Below, piece after piece: positions 1 to 8,275 of a DNA stretch of 64,000 nt. The DNA lies in contig NZ_JAGIPH010000007.1 of assembly GCF_017877135.1 (NCBI RefSeq), positions 124,001 to 188,000 of the forward strand, in the 5' to 3' direction. Made by a program: the position numbers and the translations under genes. Origin of the DNA: Neorhizobium galegae (GTDB lineage: Bacteria; Pseudomonadota; Alphaproteobacteria; Rhizobiales; Rhizobiaceae). The notes below the pieces were generated by a model that worked only from the letters and a program-made list of their open reading frames with translations, ran no database searches and was not told the DNA's origin. The first letter of the stretch is position 1, and every line of letters starts with the position of its first letter.

Positions 1-5
1 AAGAC

Positions 6-1355
6 ATGGTAGGACAACCGAAAATCACCTTCATCGGCGCGGGATCGACGGTGTTCATGAAAAACATCGTCGGCGACGTGCTGCAGCGCCCGGCGCTGTC
101 TGACGCCCGCATTGCGCTCATGGACATCAACCCGCAGCGGCTGGAGGAAAGCGCCATCGTCGTCAACAAGCTGATTGCGACGCTTGGGGTGAAGGCGACG
201 GCGGAAACGTTCGACAACCAGCGCAAGGCGCTCGAAGGGGCGGATTTCGTCGTCGTCGCCTTCCAGATCGGCGGTTTCGAACCCTGCACGGTGACCGATT
301 TCGAAGTGCCGAAGAAATACGGCCTGCGTCAGACGATTGCCGATACGCTCGGCGTCGGCGGCATCATGCGCGGTCTTCGCACCGTGCCGCATCTCTGGAA
401 GATCTGCGAGGACATGATGGCGGTCTGCCCGAATGCCATCATGCTGCAATATGTGAACCCGATGGCGATCAATACCTGGGCGATTGCGGAAAGATACCCG
501 TCGATCCGCCAGGTCGGCCTTTGCCATTCGGTGCAGGGCACGGCGATGGAGCTCGCCCACGATCTCGACATCCCCTACGAAGAAATCCGCTACCGCTCCG
601 CCGGCATCAACCACATGGCCTTCTTCCTCGAATTCGAGCATCGCCAGACGGACGGCAGCTATCGCAATCTCTATCCGGACCTCGTGCGCGGCTATCGCGA
701 GGGCAGGGCGCCAAAGCCCGGCTGGAACCCGCGCTGCCCGAACAAGGTGCGCTACGAGATGCTGACGCGGCTTGGCTATTTCGTCACGGAAAGCTCCGAG
801 CATTTTGCCGAATACACGCCCTATTTCATCAAGGAGGGGCGTGAGGACCTGATCGAGAAGTTCGGCATTCCGCTCGATGAATATCCCAAACGCTGCATCG
901 AGCAGATCGCCCGCTGGAAGGGCCAAGCGGAAGCCTACCGTTCGGCCGATAAGATCGAAGTCAGCCAGTCGAAGGAATATGCCTCCTCCATCATCAATTC
1001 GGTGTGGACGGGCGAGCCTTCGGTCATCTACGGCAATCTGCGCAACAATGGCTGCATCACCTCGCTGCCGGCCGATTGTGCCGCCGAGGTGCCGTGCCTT
1101 GTCGACCATAACGGCATCCAGCCCACCTTCATCGGCGCGCTGCCGCCACAGCTGACGGCGCTGATGCGCACGAACATCAACGTGCAGGAACTGACGGTGC
1201 GGGCGCTCACCACCGAAAACCGCGAGCATATCTACCATGCCGCGATGATGGACCCGCACACGGCCGCCGAGCTTGATCTCGACCAGATCTGGTCGCTGGT
1301 GGACGATCTGCTCCTCGCCCACCGCGACTGGCTGCCTGAGTGGACGCAAACCTGA
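6..1355 (+). CDS. GH4 family alpha-galactosidase/alpha-glucosidase (MelA-like)
   Basis: NAD- and Mn2+-dependent glycoside hydrolase of family GH4, a cytoplasmic enzyme that cleaves glycosides by an oxidation/elimination mechanism. The N-terminal Rossmann fold starts with ITFIGAGS (residues 8-14). The family substrate/metal motifs follow: NPMAINTW (151-158), GLCHSVQG with the metal-ligand Cys173, and GINHMAF with His203. The 449-residue length is normal for the family. The ATG is only 5 bases from the window edge, so its ribosome site and operon partners are not visible. Sequence style is closest to alpha-galactosidases (MelA), but GH4 members differ in sugar and anomer preference, so the substrate is inferred only. 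Confidence 0.9.
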   Translation: MVGQPKITFIGAGSTVFMKNIVGDVLQRPALSDARIALMDINPQRLEESAIVVNKLIATLGVKATAETFDNQRKALEGADFVVVAFQIGGFEPCTVTDFEVPKKYGLRQTIADTLGVGGIMRGLRTVPHLWKICEDMMAVCPNAIMLQYVNPMAINTWAIAERYPSIRQVGLCHSVQGTAMELAHDLDIPYEEIRYRSAGINHMAFFLEFEHRQTDGSYRNLYPDLVRGYREGRAPKPGWNPRCPNKVRYEMLTRLGYFVTESSEHFAEYTPYFIKEGREDLIEKFGIPLDEYPKRCIEQIARWKGQAEAYRSADKIEVSQSKEYASSIINSVWTGEPSVIYGNLRNNGCITSLPADCAAEVPCLVDHNGIQPTFIGALPPQLTALMRTNINVQELTVRALTTENREHIYHAAMMDPHTAAELDLDQIWSLVDDLLLAHRDWLPEWTQT

Positions 1356-1391
1356 CGGCAAACGGCAGGCACGGATAGGAGGACAGCTGCT

Positions 1392-1805
1392 CTACAGGCG
1401 CTTTTGCAAGAAGGTGCGGCGGCGGCCGGCGGGGAAATTTGCAAGCTCTCCGAACACCTCATAGCCCTGCCGCCGATAGGCTTTTTTGGCGGCGGGGTTG
1501 AAGGTGTCAATAAAGGCGGCGCCGCAGCCGCGTGCGCGCGCCTCGTCTTCCGCGGCCTGCAGCATCTGGCCCGCCAGTCCCTGCCCACGCAGGCTTTCCC
1601 CGACCCAGAGCCATTGCACATAAAGCCAGCCCCAGGCCGTATAGCCGTTGAGGCCAGCCGCCAGCGTGCCATCCGGCGCCTTCACCAGCACGCTCAAGGC
1701 GCGCCGATCGGCCGGACCGACATCCTGTTCGTTAAAGGCCGAGAGCTGGCTGCCGATGGCGGCGACATCTTCGGCCGATGCGGTATCCGTGACGAGAATG
1801 TGCAT
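1392..1805 (-). CDS. GNAT family N-acetyltransferase
   Basis: Small 137-residue acetyltransferase of the GNAT fold, predicted to move an acetyl group from acetyl-CoA to an unknown amine. The acetyl-CoA pyrophosphate loop is visible as LWVGESLRGQGLAGQML (about residues 66-82), matching the R/Q-x-x-G-x-G/A pattern, followed by the typical FIDTFNPAAKKAYRRQGYEVFG strand-helix-strand end (about 98-119, quoted here only as a region). It is convergent with the GH4 gene, 36 bases away, and stands alone. The substrate cannot be told from sequence. Confidence 0.85.
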   Translation of the reverse strand: MHILVTDTASAEDVAAIGSQLSAFNEQDVGPADRRALSVLVKAPDGTLAAGLNGYTAWGWLYVQWLWVGESLRGQGLAGQMLQAAEDEARARGCGAAFIDTFNPAAKKAYRRQGYEVFGELANFPAGRRRTFLQKRL

Positions 1806-1897
1806 GACCTATCCTCAAGAAATGACTGGCCCCTCTGTCCGGCACGCCGACGGGAGGAGGCGCCGCCGTCGGACAAGGCCGCTGGGGAAATTTGCCG

Positions 1898-2131
1898 TCA
1901 GATCTCGGCGATCATAGCCGCCCGCAACGCGTCGTTGATGCGATCCTGCCAGCCGGGACCACCGTCCTGATAAAAGGCGATAATGTCGCTGTCGATCTTC
2001 AACGACACCAGTTCCTTGGCATTTGGCACGCGCGGGCGCTCGACCGCCGGCGCGACCGGTTTCTTCACCGGCTTGAACAGGGCTTCGGCGGCATCCTTCG
2101 GATTGACGGGGCGGCGGGGCGGAGGTGCCAT
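1898..2131 (-). CDS. BrnA-like antitoxin family protein
   Basis: A 77-residue protein whose C-terminal half (LKIDSDIIAFYQDGGPGWQ, then RINDALR) matches the ribbon-helix-helix DNA-binding signature of BrnA-type antitoxins, which normally neutralise a BrnT RNase and repress their own operon. The frame stays open to 2227, but the ATG at 2131 has an AAGGA nine bases upstream and gives a protein starting MAPPPRRPVN, so I chose it. No BrnT-like toxin lies on either side: the neighbours are the GNAT gene and the reductase-Rid fusion. It may be a solitary regulator or the residue of a toxin-antitoxin pair. Confidence 0.7.
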   Translation of the reverse strand: MAPPPRRPVNPKDAAEALFKPVKKPVAPAVERPRVPNAKELVSLKIDSDIIAFYQDGGPGWQDRINDALRAAMIAEI

Positions 2132-2227
2132 AGCATGGGGTCCTTGCGGTGTGACGAACAGGTCTTCTTCGCCGTTATAGCAGTTTGGTCGCGCCGTCAT
2201 GCGAAAGAAGAGGGAATGAGGTGGCAA

Positions 2228-3694
2228 TCACCCCTCCACGATGGCCTCCACCTCGATCTCCACCTCATAATCGCCGATCAGGTTGCCGGCCTCGATCAGC
2301 GTATTGGCCGGCAGCACCGTGCCGAACACGCGGCCATGCGCGCGCGACACCGGCTCCCATTTTTCGGCATCCTTCAGGTAGATGCGGGTACGGACAACAT
2401 CCTCCATCTTGGCGCCCAGCGGATTGAGCGAAGCGGCGATCTTGTCGAGGATATAGGTCGCCTGCGCGCCTGCATCGCCGGGCGCCACGCAACGGTCGGT
2501 TCCGTGGGTTGCCGTTGTTCCGGAGACAAGCACGCGGTTGCCGATCCGGACCGCACGGCTGTAGCCGGCGATCGGCTCCCATATGCTGCCGGAGGAAACC
2601 CGCAGGCGACCCGGGCGACCCGGCACCGGCTCGGCCTGATAGACGGACGGAATGGCATCGAGATGATGGCTGAGATCGCCGGACGCCGTCAGGAAGGGAG
2701 GCTTGCGGTACTCGTCGCCGCAATCGCCGGGAATGGGCTTCGTCTCAGCGAAAGCTGCATCCAGCAGGGCGTGATCCTCTGCATCCAGCGCGAAACGGAA
2801 GACGTTGAGGTTGTCATCGCGGTGCTCGCTTTCGCCCAGCCGAGCGCCGATGATGGTGGCCGCCACCGCCTCATGCTCCAGCACCCAGCGGCTCGCGACA
2901 TTCGACAGCGACACGCCGTGCTTTCTCGCAATCTCGGAGGCCGCGCGCAAAATGGCCTGATAGGGCTCCCAGCCGCCGGCGGTATCGATGAAGCGCTTGT
3001 ATTTCGAGCGGCTCCAGTCGGCAATGGAGGCGGGCTCCGGCTGGCCGAGCCACTTTTCCGAAAGAAAGCCGCCGCAGAGCGTGCCATAGGCGAGCAGCTT
3101 CACGCCGCTTGTGGCGCAGAGATCAGACAGGGCGCCGGCGGCGCGGCGGTCGACCAGCGAGAAGGAGACCTGGTTGCTGGCGATCTCGATACCGTCCGCC
3201 AGTGCGAGCGCCAGGTGCGCTGCATCGACATTGGTGAGGCCAAGCGCGCCGATCAGGCCTTCCTGCTTCATCGCCTGCATCTCGTGCAGCGCATCCAGCC
3301 AGGCCGGATGCTCGAAGGTCCACCAGTGGAACTGCAAGAGATCGATCCTGTCGACGCCGAGGCGCTGGAGCCGTTCCTCCACACCACGACGAACAATGTC
3401 GCGCGTCATTGGACCCGGTTCCGGGCACCATTTGGTGAAGGCCCGCGGTCTGGGGCCGACTGCCGCAAACCGCTTCAGCAGATGTCCGGTGATGATTTCG
3501 GCCGAGCCGTAATGATCGGCCATGTCGAAGGTGTCGAAACCGGCGCGGGCATAGGCCTCCAGCGCATCGGCGCCCTGTTCGGGATCGATGATCGTGCCAT
3601 CCTTCTCGATATCGGCCACCTGCCAGAGGCCGCAGACGAGACGGCTGATCTCCAGACCGGGGGCAAGAAGGGTGCGTTCGGGATGGGCTTGCAT
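2228..3694 (-). CDS. Aldo/keto reductase fused to a C-terminal Rid (YjgF/RutC-like) domain
   Basis: Two-domain protein of 488 residues. About residues 1-345 form an aldo/keto reductase barrel with the catalytic set visible: Asp and Tyr in FDTFDMADHYG, Lys in AFTKW and His in LLQFHWW. About residues 355-488 form a Rid domain (VSGTTATHG, VVRTRIYLKD, EIEVEAIV). The Arg that active RidA deaminases carry in the PAR motif is Asn here (LPANTLIE). It is the last gene of the liv operon. A longer start at 3703 would overlap livM by ATGA, but AAGGA abuts that codon and sits nine bases before the ATG at 3694, which I prefer. A paralogous reductase without Rid is at 8276-9322. Confidence 0.85.
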   Translation of the reverse strand: MQAHPERTLLAPGLEISRLVCGLWQVADIEKDGTIIDPEQGADALEAYARAGFDTFDMADHYGSAEIITGHLLKRFAAVGPRPRAFTKWCPEPGPMTRDIVRRGVEERLQRLGVDRIDLLQFHWWTFEHPAWLDALHEMQAMKQEGLIGALGLTNVDAAHLALALADGIEIASNQVSFSLVDRRAAGALSDLCATSGVKLLAYGTLCGGFLSEKWLGQPEPASIADWSRSKYKRFIDTAGGWEPYQAILRAASEIARKHGVSLSNVASRWVLEHEAVAATIIGARLGESEHRDDNLNVFRFALDAEDHALLDAAFAETKPIPGDCGDEYRKPPFLTASGDLSHHLDAIPSVYQAEPVPGRPGRLRVSSGSIWEPIAGYSRAVRIGNRVLVSGTTATHGTDRCVAPGDAGAQATYILDKIAASLNPLGAKMEDVVRTRIYLKDAEKWEPVSRAHGRVFGTVLPANTLIEAGNLIGDYEVEIEVEAIVEG

Positions 3695-3699
3695 GGCAA

Positions 3700-4671
3700 T
3701 CATTCCTTGGATGGGGCGGCGCGCAACGATTTCAGGCGAGTCAGTGGACTGACCTCGCCGAACAGGCCGCGCGGGCGCCAGAGAAGCATGAGGCAGAGGC
3801 CGACGCCGATGGCGACGATCTGCAGCGAGGCGGCACGCGCCTGCTGTTCTGCCGGAACGAAGGTGGAGACGGCAGCCGCTGACAGCGCCCAGAGCCCCCA
3901 GACGAGAATGGCGCCGGCAATCGCACCGCGATTGTTGCCGGAGCCGCCGACAATCAGCATGGCCCAGACCTGGAAGGTGAGGATCGGCATGTAGTTGTCG
4001 GGCGCGATGAAGCCGATGAAATGCGCCTGCGCCGCACCGGCAAGCCCCATGATGGCGCCGCCGAGCGTAAAGGCCTGCAGGCGAAAGCGGATCGGCCGCT
4101 TGCCGAGCGCCTGCGCCGCCATCTCATCCTCGCGGATGGCCCGCAGCACGCGGCCCCACGGGCTTTTCGCCAGATGTTCAAGCGCCAGATAGAGAGCAAG
4201 CACCACGATCGCCATGACGGCGAAATTGGCGAGGCTGAACGCAAGCGCATTGTCCTGCAGATCGGCGAAAGGGCGCGGAATGAAGCCGATGCCGAAGGGG
4301 CCACCGGTCAATGGCTGCAGGTTCAGCATGCAGAGCTGTACGGTAACCGCGATGCCGAAGGTGGCGATCGCCAGGTAATCGGACCGCAGCCGGATCGTGA
4401 GCGCCCCGACCGCCCAGGAGAGCAGGCCGGAGGTCACCGCCGCCCCCAGCCAGCCGACGAAGATCGGCAGCTCGAAACCGCCGAAACGGTCCGGGCTCGG
4501 TGGGGTGGTCAGAAGCGCCGAAGTATAGGCGCCCACCGCGACAAAGGCGGCAATGCCGACATTGAACAGGCCGGTCATGCCCCATTGTACGTTCAGCCCG
4601 AGGCAGATGATCGCATAGGTCAGCGCCATCGACAGGAAGAAGGCGGCATAGGCGAGAATATCGAGGGTCAT
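3700..4671 (-). CDS. livM: Branched-chain amino acid-type ABC transporter permease LivM
   Basis: Inner-membrane permease of the hydrophobic amino acid (HAAT/LIV) ABC uptake family, 323 residues from the ATG at 4671. Many hydrophobic segments, starting ILAYAAFFLSMALTYAI, with the family's NVQWGMTGLFNVG motif early on and the EAA-like loop REDEMAAQALGKRP that contacts the ATPase. The start is fixed by an ATGA overlap with livH; the open frame upstream of it is out-of-frame livH sequence. It lies third from last in a tightly coupled operon livG-livF-livH-livM-reductase/Rid. The substrate is not readable from the permease. Confidence 0.9.
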   Translation of the reverse strand: MTLDILAYAAFFLSMALTYAIICLGLNVQWGMTGLFNVGIAAFVAVGAYTSALLTTPPSPDRFGGFELPIFVGWLGAAVTSGLLSWAVGALTIRLRSDYLAIATFGIAVTVQLCMLNLQPLTGGPFGIGFIPRPFADLQDNALAFSLANFAVMAIVVLALYLALEHLAKSPWGRVLRAIREDEMAAQALGKRPIRFRLQAFTLGGAIMGLAGAAQAHFIGFIAPDNYMPILTFQVWAMLIVGGSGNNRGAIAGAILVWGLWALSAAAVSTFVPAEQQARAASLQIVAIGVGLCLMLLWRPRGLFGEVSPLTRLKSLRAAPSKE

Positions 4672-5579
4672 GACGCTTTCCCGAACAGGCCGCGCGGACG
4701 CACGAGGAGGACGGCGATGAGGATGACGAAGGAGACGGCGGCGCGCCATTCCGCCCCCACCGCCTGCACGGCAAGCGCCTCACAGAGCCCGATGATGAGG
4801 CCGGCCAGCATCGCGCCCGGCACCGAACCGATGCCGCCGAGGATGGCTGCGGCAAACAGCGGCAGCAGCAGGTCATGACCGAGATAGGGGCGGATCTGGA
4901 TCAGGAGCCCGCTCATGATGCCTGCGACGCAGGCGAGGGCAGCACCGAGGAACCAGACGGTGCGGATCACCCGGCGCACATCGATGCCGGCAATGCTGGC
5001 GAGTGCCGGATTTTCACTGACCGCCCGCATGGCGCGGCCGATATCCGTGCGCGTCATCAGGAGATGCACGGTGACGACGGCGACCAGCGCCACCCCCAGC
5101 ATCAGCAACTGGTCCGGCGTGGCGCGAAGACCGCCGCCGAGCTTCATGGCAATCTGCAGCGCCTTGGTGAAATAGGCGGGCTTCGAGGTAAACAGGAATT
5201 CCAGAAGGCTGCGTAGCGCTAGCGACGCGCCGAAACTTGCCATCACCATGATGATGATCGCGCTGCCGCGCCGCCGGAAGCTGGAGAAGAGAAGGGCATC
5301 CACCGCCAGCGCCAGAAGGCCCGTCAGCCCAATCGCGATCACGGCCGAGATGGGCAGCGCCCAGCCGAAGGAGAAGGGCGCGATGGGTTTGGTCAAGCCT
5401 GCCGACAGGAAGCCGAGCGCACCGGCAACCGCGAGCGCCAGATAGGCGCCCCAGGACAAGAGTTCGCCATGGGCGAAATTCGAGAAGCGCAGGATGGAAT
5501 AGGTCAGCGTCACGCCGACTGCACCGAGGCCGATGATCGCACCGGCAATCAGGCCGTCCATGATGAATTGCGGGTTCAT
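4668..5579 (-). CDS. livH: Branched-chain amino acid-type ABC transporter permease LivH
   Basis: Second permease of the HAAT importer, 303 residues with about eight hydrophobic segments. LivH hallmarks are the early IIGLGAVGVTLTYSILRFSNFAHGE motif (read as a region, residues about 15-39), the MRAVSENPALASIAGID coupling loop, and the C-terminal ILIAVLLVRPRGLFG. It overlaps livF (ATGA at 5576-5579) and livM (4668-4671), which points to translational coupling and fixed stoichiometry. It would pair with LivM to form the membrane channel fed by the LivK-type protein encoded divergently at 9324. Confidence 0.9.
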   Translation of the reverse strand: MNPQFIMDGLIAGAIIGLGAVGVTLTYSILRFSNFAHGELLSWGAYLALAVAGALGFLSAGLTKPIAPFSFGWALPISAVIAIGLTGLLALAVDALLFSSFRRRGSAIIIMVMASFGASLALRSLLEFLFTSKPAYFTKALQIAMKLGGGLRATPDQLLMLGVALVAVVTVHLLMTRTDIGRAMRAVSENPALASIAGIDVRRVIRTVWFLGAALACVAGIMSGLLIQIRPYLGHDLLLPLFAAAILGGIGSVPGAMLAGLIIGLCEALAVQAVGAEWRAAVSFVILIAVLLVRPRGLFGKAS

Positions 5580-6319
5580 GCGGGCGCCCCCTGATGGCCA
5601 TGCGCGGTGCCGAGATAGATCTTTCCGACCAGCGGATCGCTGGCAAGTTCCTCCGGCAGGCCTTCATGGGCAATGCGGCCTTCGGCAAGGATCACGGCAC
5701 GGCTGGCAATCGCAAGTGCTGCCTTCACGTTCTGCTCCACCAGCAGCACGGTCACGCCGCCGGCATTGATCGCCTTCAGCATGTCGAAGACCTCGCTGAC
5801 GATTTTGGGCGAAAGGCCGGCCGAGGGTTCATCGAGGATGATGACCGGCGGATCAAGCGCCAGCGCGCGCGCCACCGCCAGCATCTGCCGCTGGCCGCCG
5901 GAGAGCGCACCGGCCAGACGCGAGGGCCGGGCAGCAAGATCCGGGAAGCGGGAAAACAGCGCCTCGATGGCGGCGCCACGTTTTGCCTTCGGCAGATGCG
6001 CGACCGCGATCTGCAGGTTCTCCAGAATGGTCATGGTCGCGAAGACGTTTTCCGTCTGCGGGACGAAGGCCAGCCCCTCCGCCACCTTGCGGTGCGGGCT
6101 GACATGGGTGATGTCGCGCCCGTTCAGCATCATCGTGCCGGCATGGATTGGAACCAGACCGGCAATCGCCTTGACGAAGGTGGATTTGCCAGCACCATTC
6201 GGACCGAGTAGCACCACCAGTTCGCCGCTCGACACGGAAAAATCGATGCCCCGCACGATCGGCAGGTCCGGCTCGTAGCCGGCCACAAGTCCGTGGGTCG
6301 AAAGAATGGGGGCTGTCAT
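5576..6319 (-). CDS. livF: Branched-chain amino acid-type ABC transporter ATP-binding protein LivF
   Basis: ATPase subunit of the HAAT importer, 247 residues. Walker A is GPNGAGKS (about residues 38-45), the signature is LSGGQRQML and Walker B is VIILDEPSAGLSP, the last being typical of LivF. It overlaps livG by ATGA at 6316-6319 and livH by ATGA at 5576-5579. With LivG it forms the ATPase pair on the cytoplasmic face. Confidence 0.92.
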   Translation of the reverse strand: MTAPILSTHGLVAGYEPDLPIVRGIDFSVSSGELVVLLGPNGAGKSTFVKAIAGLVPIHAGTMMLNGRDITHVSPHRKVAEGLAFVPQTENVFATMTILENLQIAVAHLPKAKRGAAIEALFSRFPDLAARPSRLAGALSGGQRQMLAVARALALDPPVIILDEPSAGLSPKIVSEVFDMLKAINAGGVTVLLVEQNVKAALAIASRAVILAEGRIAHEGLPEELASDPLVGKIYLGTAHGHQGAPA

Positions 6320-7119
6320 GCACCGCCTCCGAGATAGGCTTCGATGACCGCCGGGTTGGAGGCAACGTGCGCAGGCGTGCCTTCCGCCAGAAGCCTGCCG
6401 AGCGCCATGGCAACGACGCGGGTGCAGAGCCGCGACACCATGTCCATGTTGTGCTCAATCAAAAGGATCGACTTGCCCTGTTTGTTGAGCGCGATGACGC
6501 GCTCGATAATGACCTCCAGCAACGCCGGATTGACGCCGGCGGCCGGCTCATCGAGCAGGATCACGTCCGGATCGGCCATCAGCACGCGGGCGAGTTCCAG
6601 AAGCTTGCGCTGGCCGCCGGACAGGACCCGCGCCGGCTGGTGTTCGAGATGGGAGAGGGTGACGAAGTCGAGAAGCCCGCGCGCCTTTTCGATCAGCGCC
6701 TTTTCCTCGGCACGCACCGCCGCCGGCTTCAGGAAGTTGGCGATCAGGCCTTCGCCCTGCTGGCGCTGCCCGCCGACCAGCAGGTTCTCCAGCACGCTCA
6801 TTTCGGCAAAGGGTTTCGGGATCTGGAAGGTGCGGGCCAAGCCATGGCCGATGCGCTTTTCCGGGGCCTCACGGGAGACTTCGCGGCCGGCGATCCACAA
6901 TTCGCCGGAGGTCGGCTGCATGCTGCCGGCAATCAGGCTGAACATCGTCGTCTTGCCGGCCCCGTTCGGGCCGATCAGCCCCACCATTTCCTGACGCCCG
7001 ACCGTCAGCGACATGCCGTCCACCGCCGTCATGCCGAAAAACCGCTTGGTCAGGCGTCTCGCCTCGATCATCGGGGGAGGGTGGGCAGAGCTTTGTGGAA
7101 TTGCGCTTGCGGTCATCAT
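6316..7119 (-). CDS. livG: Branched-chain amino acid-type ABC transporter ATP-binding protein LivG
   Basis: First gene of the leftward operon and second ATPase of the HAAT importer. Walker A is GPNGAGKTT, the signature LSGGQRKLLELAR, Walker B VILLDEPAAGVNP; the long LivG insertion between Walker A and signature is present. The start is uncertain: the open frame reaches 7158, but that would run into a perfect 12-bp palindrome at 7149-7160 that looks like an operator. I chose the ATG at 7119 (267 residues); the ATG at 7071, just before MIEARRLTKRF, is also possible. None of them has a clear Shine-Dalgarno sequence. Confidence 0.88.
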   Translation of the reverse strand: MMTASAIPQSSAHPPPMIEARRLTKRFFGMTAVDGMSLTVGRQEMVGLIGPNGAGKTTMFSLIAGSMQPTSGELWIAGREVSREAPEKRIGHGLARTFQIPKPFAEMSVLENLLVGGQRQQGEGLIANFLKPAAVRAEEKALIEKARGLLDFVTLSHLEHQPARVLSGGQRKLLELARVLMADPDVILLDEPAAGVNPALLEVIIERVIALNKQGKSILLIEHNMDMVSRLCTRVVAMALGRLLAEGTPAHVASNPAVIEAYLGGGA

Positions 7120-7148
7120 GAAAATTGGGTCTTGATTTGATGTATGAT

Positions 7149-7160
7149 GTTTGATCAAAC
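7149..7160. promoter_or_regulatory. Palindromic operator candidate between livG and gntR
   Basis: GTTTGATCAAAC is a perfect 12-bp palindrome in the gap between the divergent livG and GntR operons, with further TTGAT half-sites just to its left (7132-7140). Position and symmetry suggest the binding site of the GntR regulator encoded at 7217. Binding is inferred. Confidence 0.5.
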
Positions 7161-7216
7161 TTTAAGCCTAAAAGAAAATCAACCGGAAAATTGTACGGCT
7201 GATGCATGAGGCAGGG

Positions 7217-7930
7217 ATGACGGAAACACAGATGAACAGCGTCGAGGCGCTGACGCCGGTCGGACGGGAAACCGTCCAGGATCGCGTCTATGGCCAGTTG
7301 CGCCAGACCTTGATCAATGGCGGCTTTGCCGCCGGCGATCCGCTGCGGATCGTTGATCTGGCCGAACGGCTGCAGACCAGCACCATGCCGGTGCGCGAAG
7401 CGCTCGGCCGCCTCGTCTCCGAACAGGCGCTGGAGGCCATGCCGAACCGCACCGTGCGCGTGCCGCTGATCACCCGCCAGCGGCTGGACGATCTGGAGCG
7501 TGCGCGCGTGCTGATCGAAGGCCGCCTCGTCCAGCTTGCCCTGCCCAATCTCAGCGCCGAGGACATCGCAATCCTCAAACAGGTCAATCACGATTGCGAT
7601 CATGCCTTCGAAGAGCATGGTCAGGACATCGGCCCCGTCACCTCGCAGTTCAACCAGCGCTTCCATTTCCACATCTATCGCGCCGCCGGTTCGCATGTGC
7701 TGATTCCGATTGTCGAAAGCCTGTGGCTGCAATCGGGTCCCGTGGTTCGGGCCGCCGCGCAGATCCATGACGAACAGGGTGGCCTTGCCGCGACCGACCA
7801 TCACTGGGCGATGATCGAGGCGATCGAGAAGGGCGATGCGGAGACGGCCATGCAGGCGCTGGCAAACGATATCGGCCGCTCCTTCGATCTCGTTCGGGCG
7901 CGACTGGCGAGCGGCGAGGAGGCGGCATGA
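7217..7930 (+). CDS. GntR family transcriptional regulator, FCD (FadR-like) type
   Basis: Ligand-responsive repressor of the flanking liv locus by position. An N-terminal winged helix of GntR type (VYGQLRQTLINGGFAAGDPL, then LAERLQTSTMPVREALGRL) is followed by an all-helical FCD ligand domain with metal-binding style residues (RFHFHIYRAAGS; TDHHWAMIEAI). An ATG at 7202 is in frame, but the ATG at 7217 has GAGG five bases upstream and was chosen (237 residues). Its stop overlaps the next gene (ATGA at 7927-7930). It is divergent from livG across a gap that carries a 12-bp palindrome. Confidence 0.9.
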   Translation: MTETQMNSVEALTPVGRETVQDRVYGQLRQTLINGGFAAGDPLRIVDLAERLQTSTMPVREALGRLVSEQALEAMPNRTVRVPLITRQRLDDLERARVLIEGRLVQLALPNLSAEDIAILKQVNHDCDHAFEEHGQDIGPVTSQFNQRFHFHIYRAAGSHVLIPIVESLWLQSGPVVRAAAQIHDEQGGLAATDHHWAMIEAIEKGDAETAMQALANDIGRSFDLVRARLASGEEAA

Positions 7931-8271
7931 GCAAGGATGACAGCTTCGAACTTTTCGACCTGCATGTCGAGGTCGTGGTCCCGGAAGACGGACCCATTTA
8001 TTGCGGCGCCAAGCCCGGCGATCATTTCGAGCTGAAGGGCGAGATGCTGTATCTGCCGCCGGGGCAGGGCATCTCCATCTATTCGCTCGCTTCCGTAATG
8101 CCGCTCCTGGCCGCCAAGCAGCGCCCCACCCATCCGCATGACTGGATGACGACGGATGCGGATATCGCCTGTCCCGATCCGAACTGCGCGACGCGCCTGC
8201 GCATTCGCCGAACCGGGCTTCGCCGCTTCAGCCATGCCGAAACCACTGCCGTTCCCTTGAGAGAAGACTGA
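7927..8271 (+). CDS. TIGR04076 family protein
   Basis: Small 114-residue protein of a conserved family with no assigned biochemical role. Family features: an N-terminal beta region ending YCGAKPGDHFELKG, the central ISIYSLASVMPLLAAKQ stretch and the C-terminal ACPDPNC element. The cysteines could bind a metal or a cofactor, but this is inference. It is translationally coupled to the GntR gene (4-base overlap) and lies 4 bases before an aldo/keto reductase, so it probably acts on the compound imported by the liv system. Members of this family often sit beside aldo/keto reductases and oxidoreductases. Confidence 0.7.
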   Translation: MSKDDSFELFDLHVEVVVPEDGPIYCGAKPGDHFELKGEMLYLPPGQGISIYSLASVMPLLAAKQRPTHPHDWMTTDADIACPDPNCATRLRIRRTGLRRFSHAETTAVPLRED

Positions 8272-8275
8272 TCCC

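Noticed and set aside
1892-3994. A 700-codon plus-strand open frame
   Set aside because: Antisense of the BrnA-like gene, the reductase-Rid fusion and livM.
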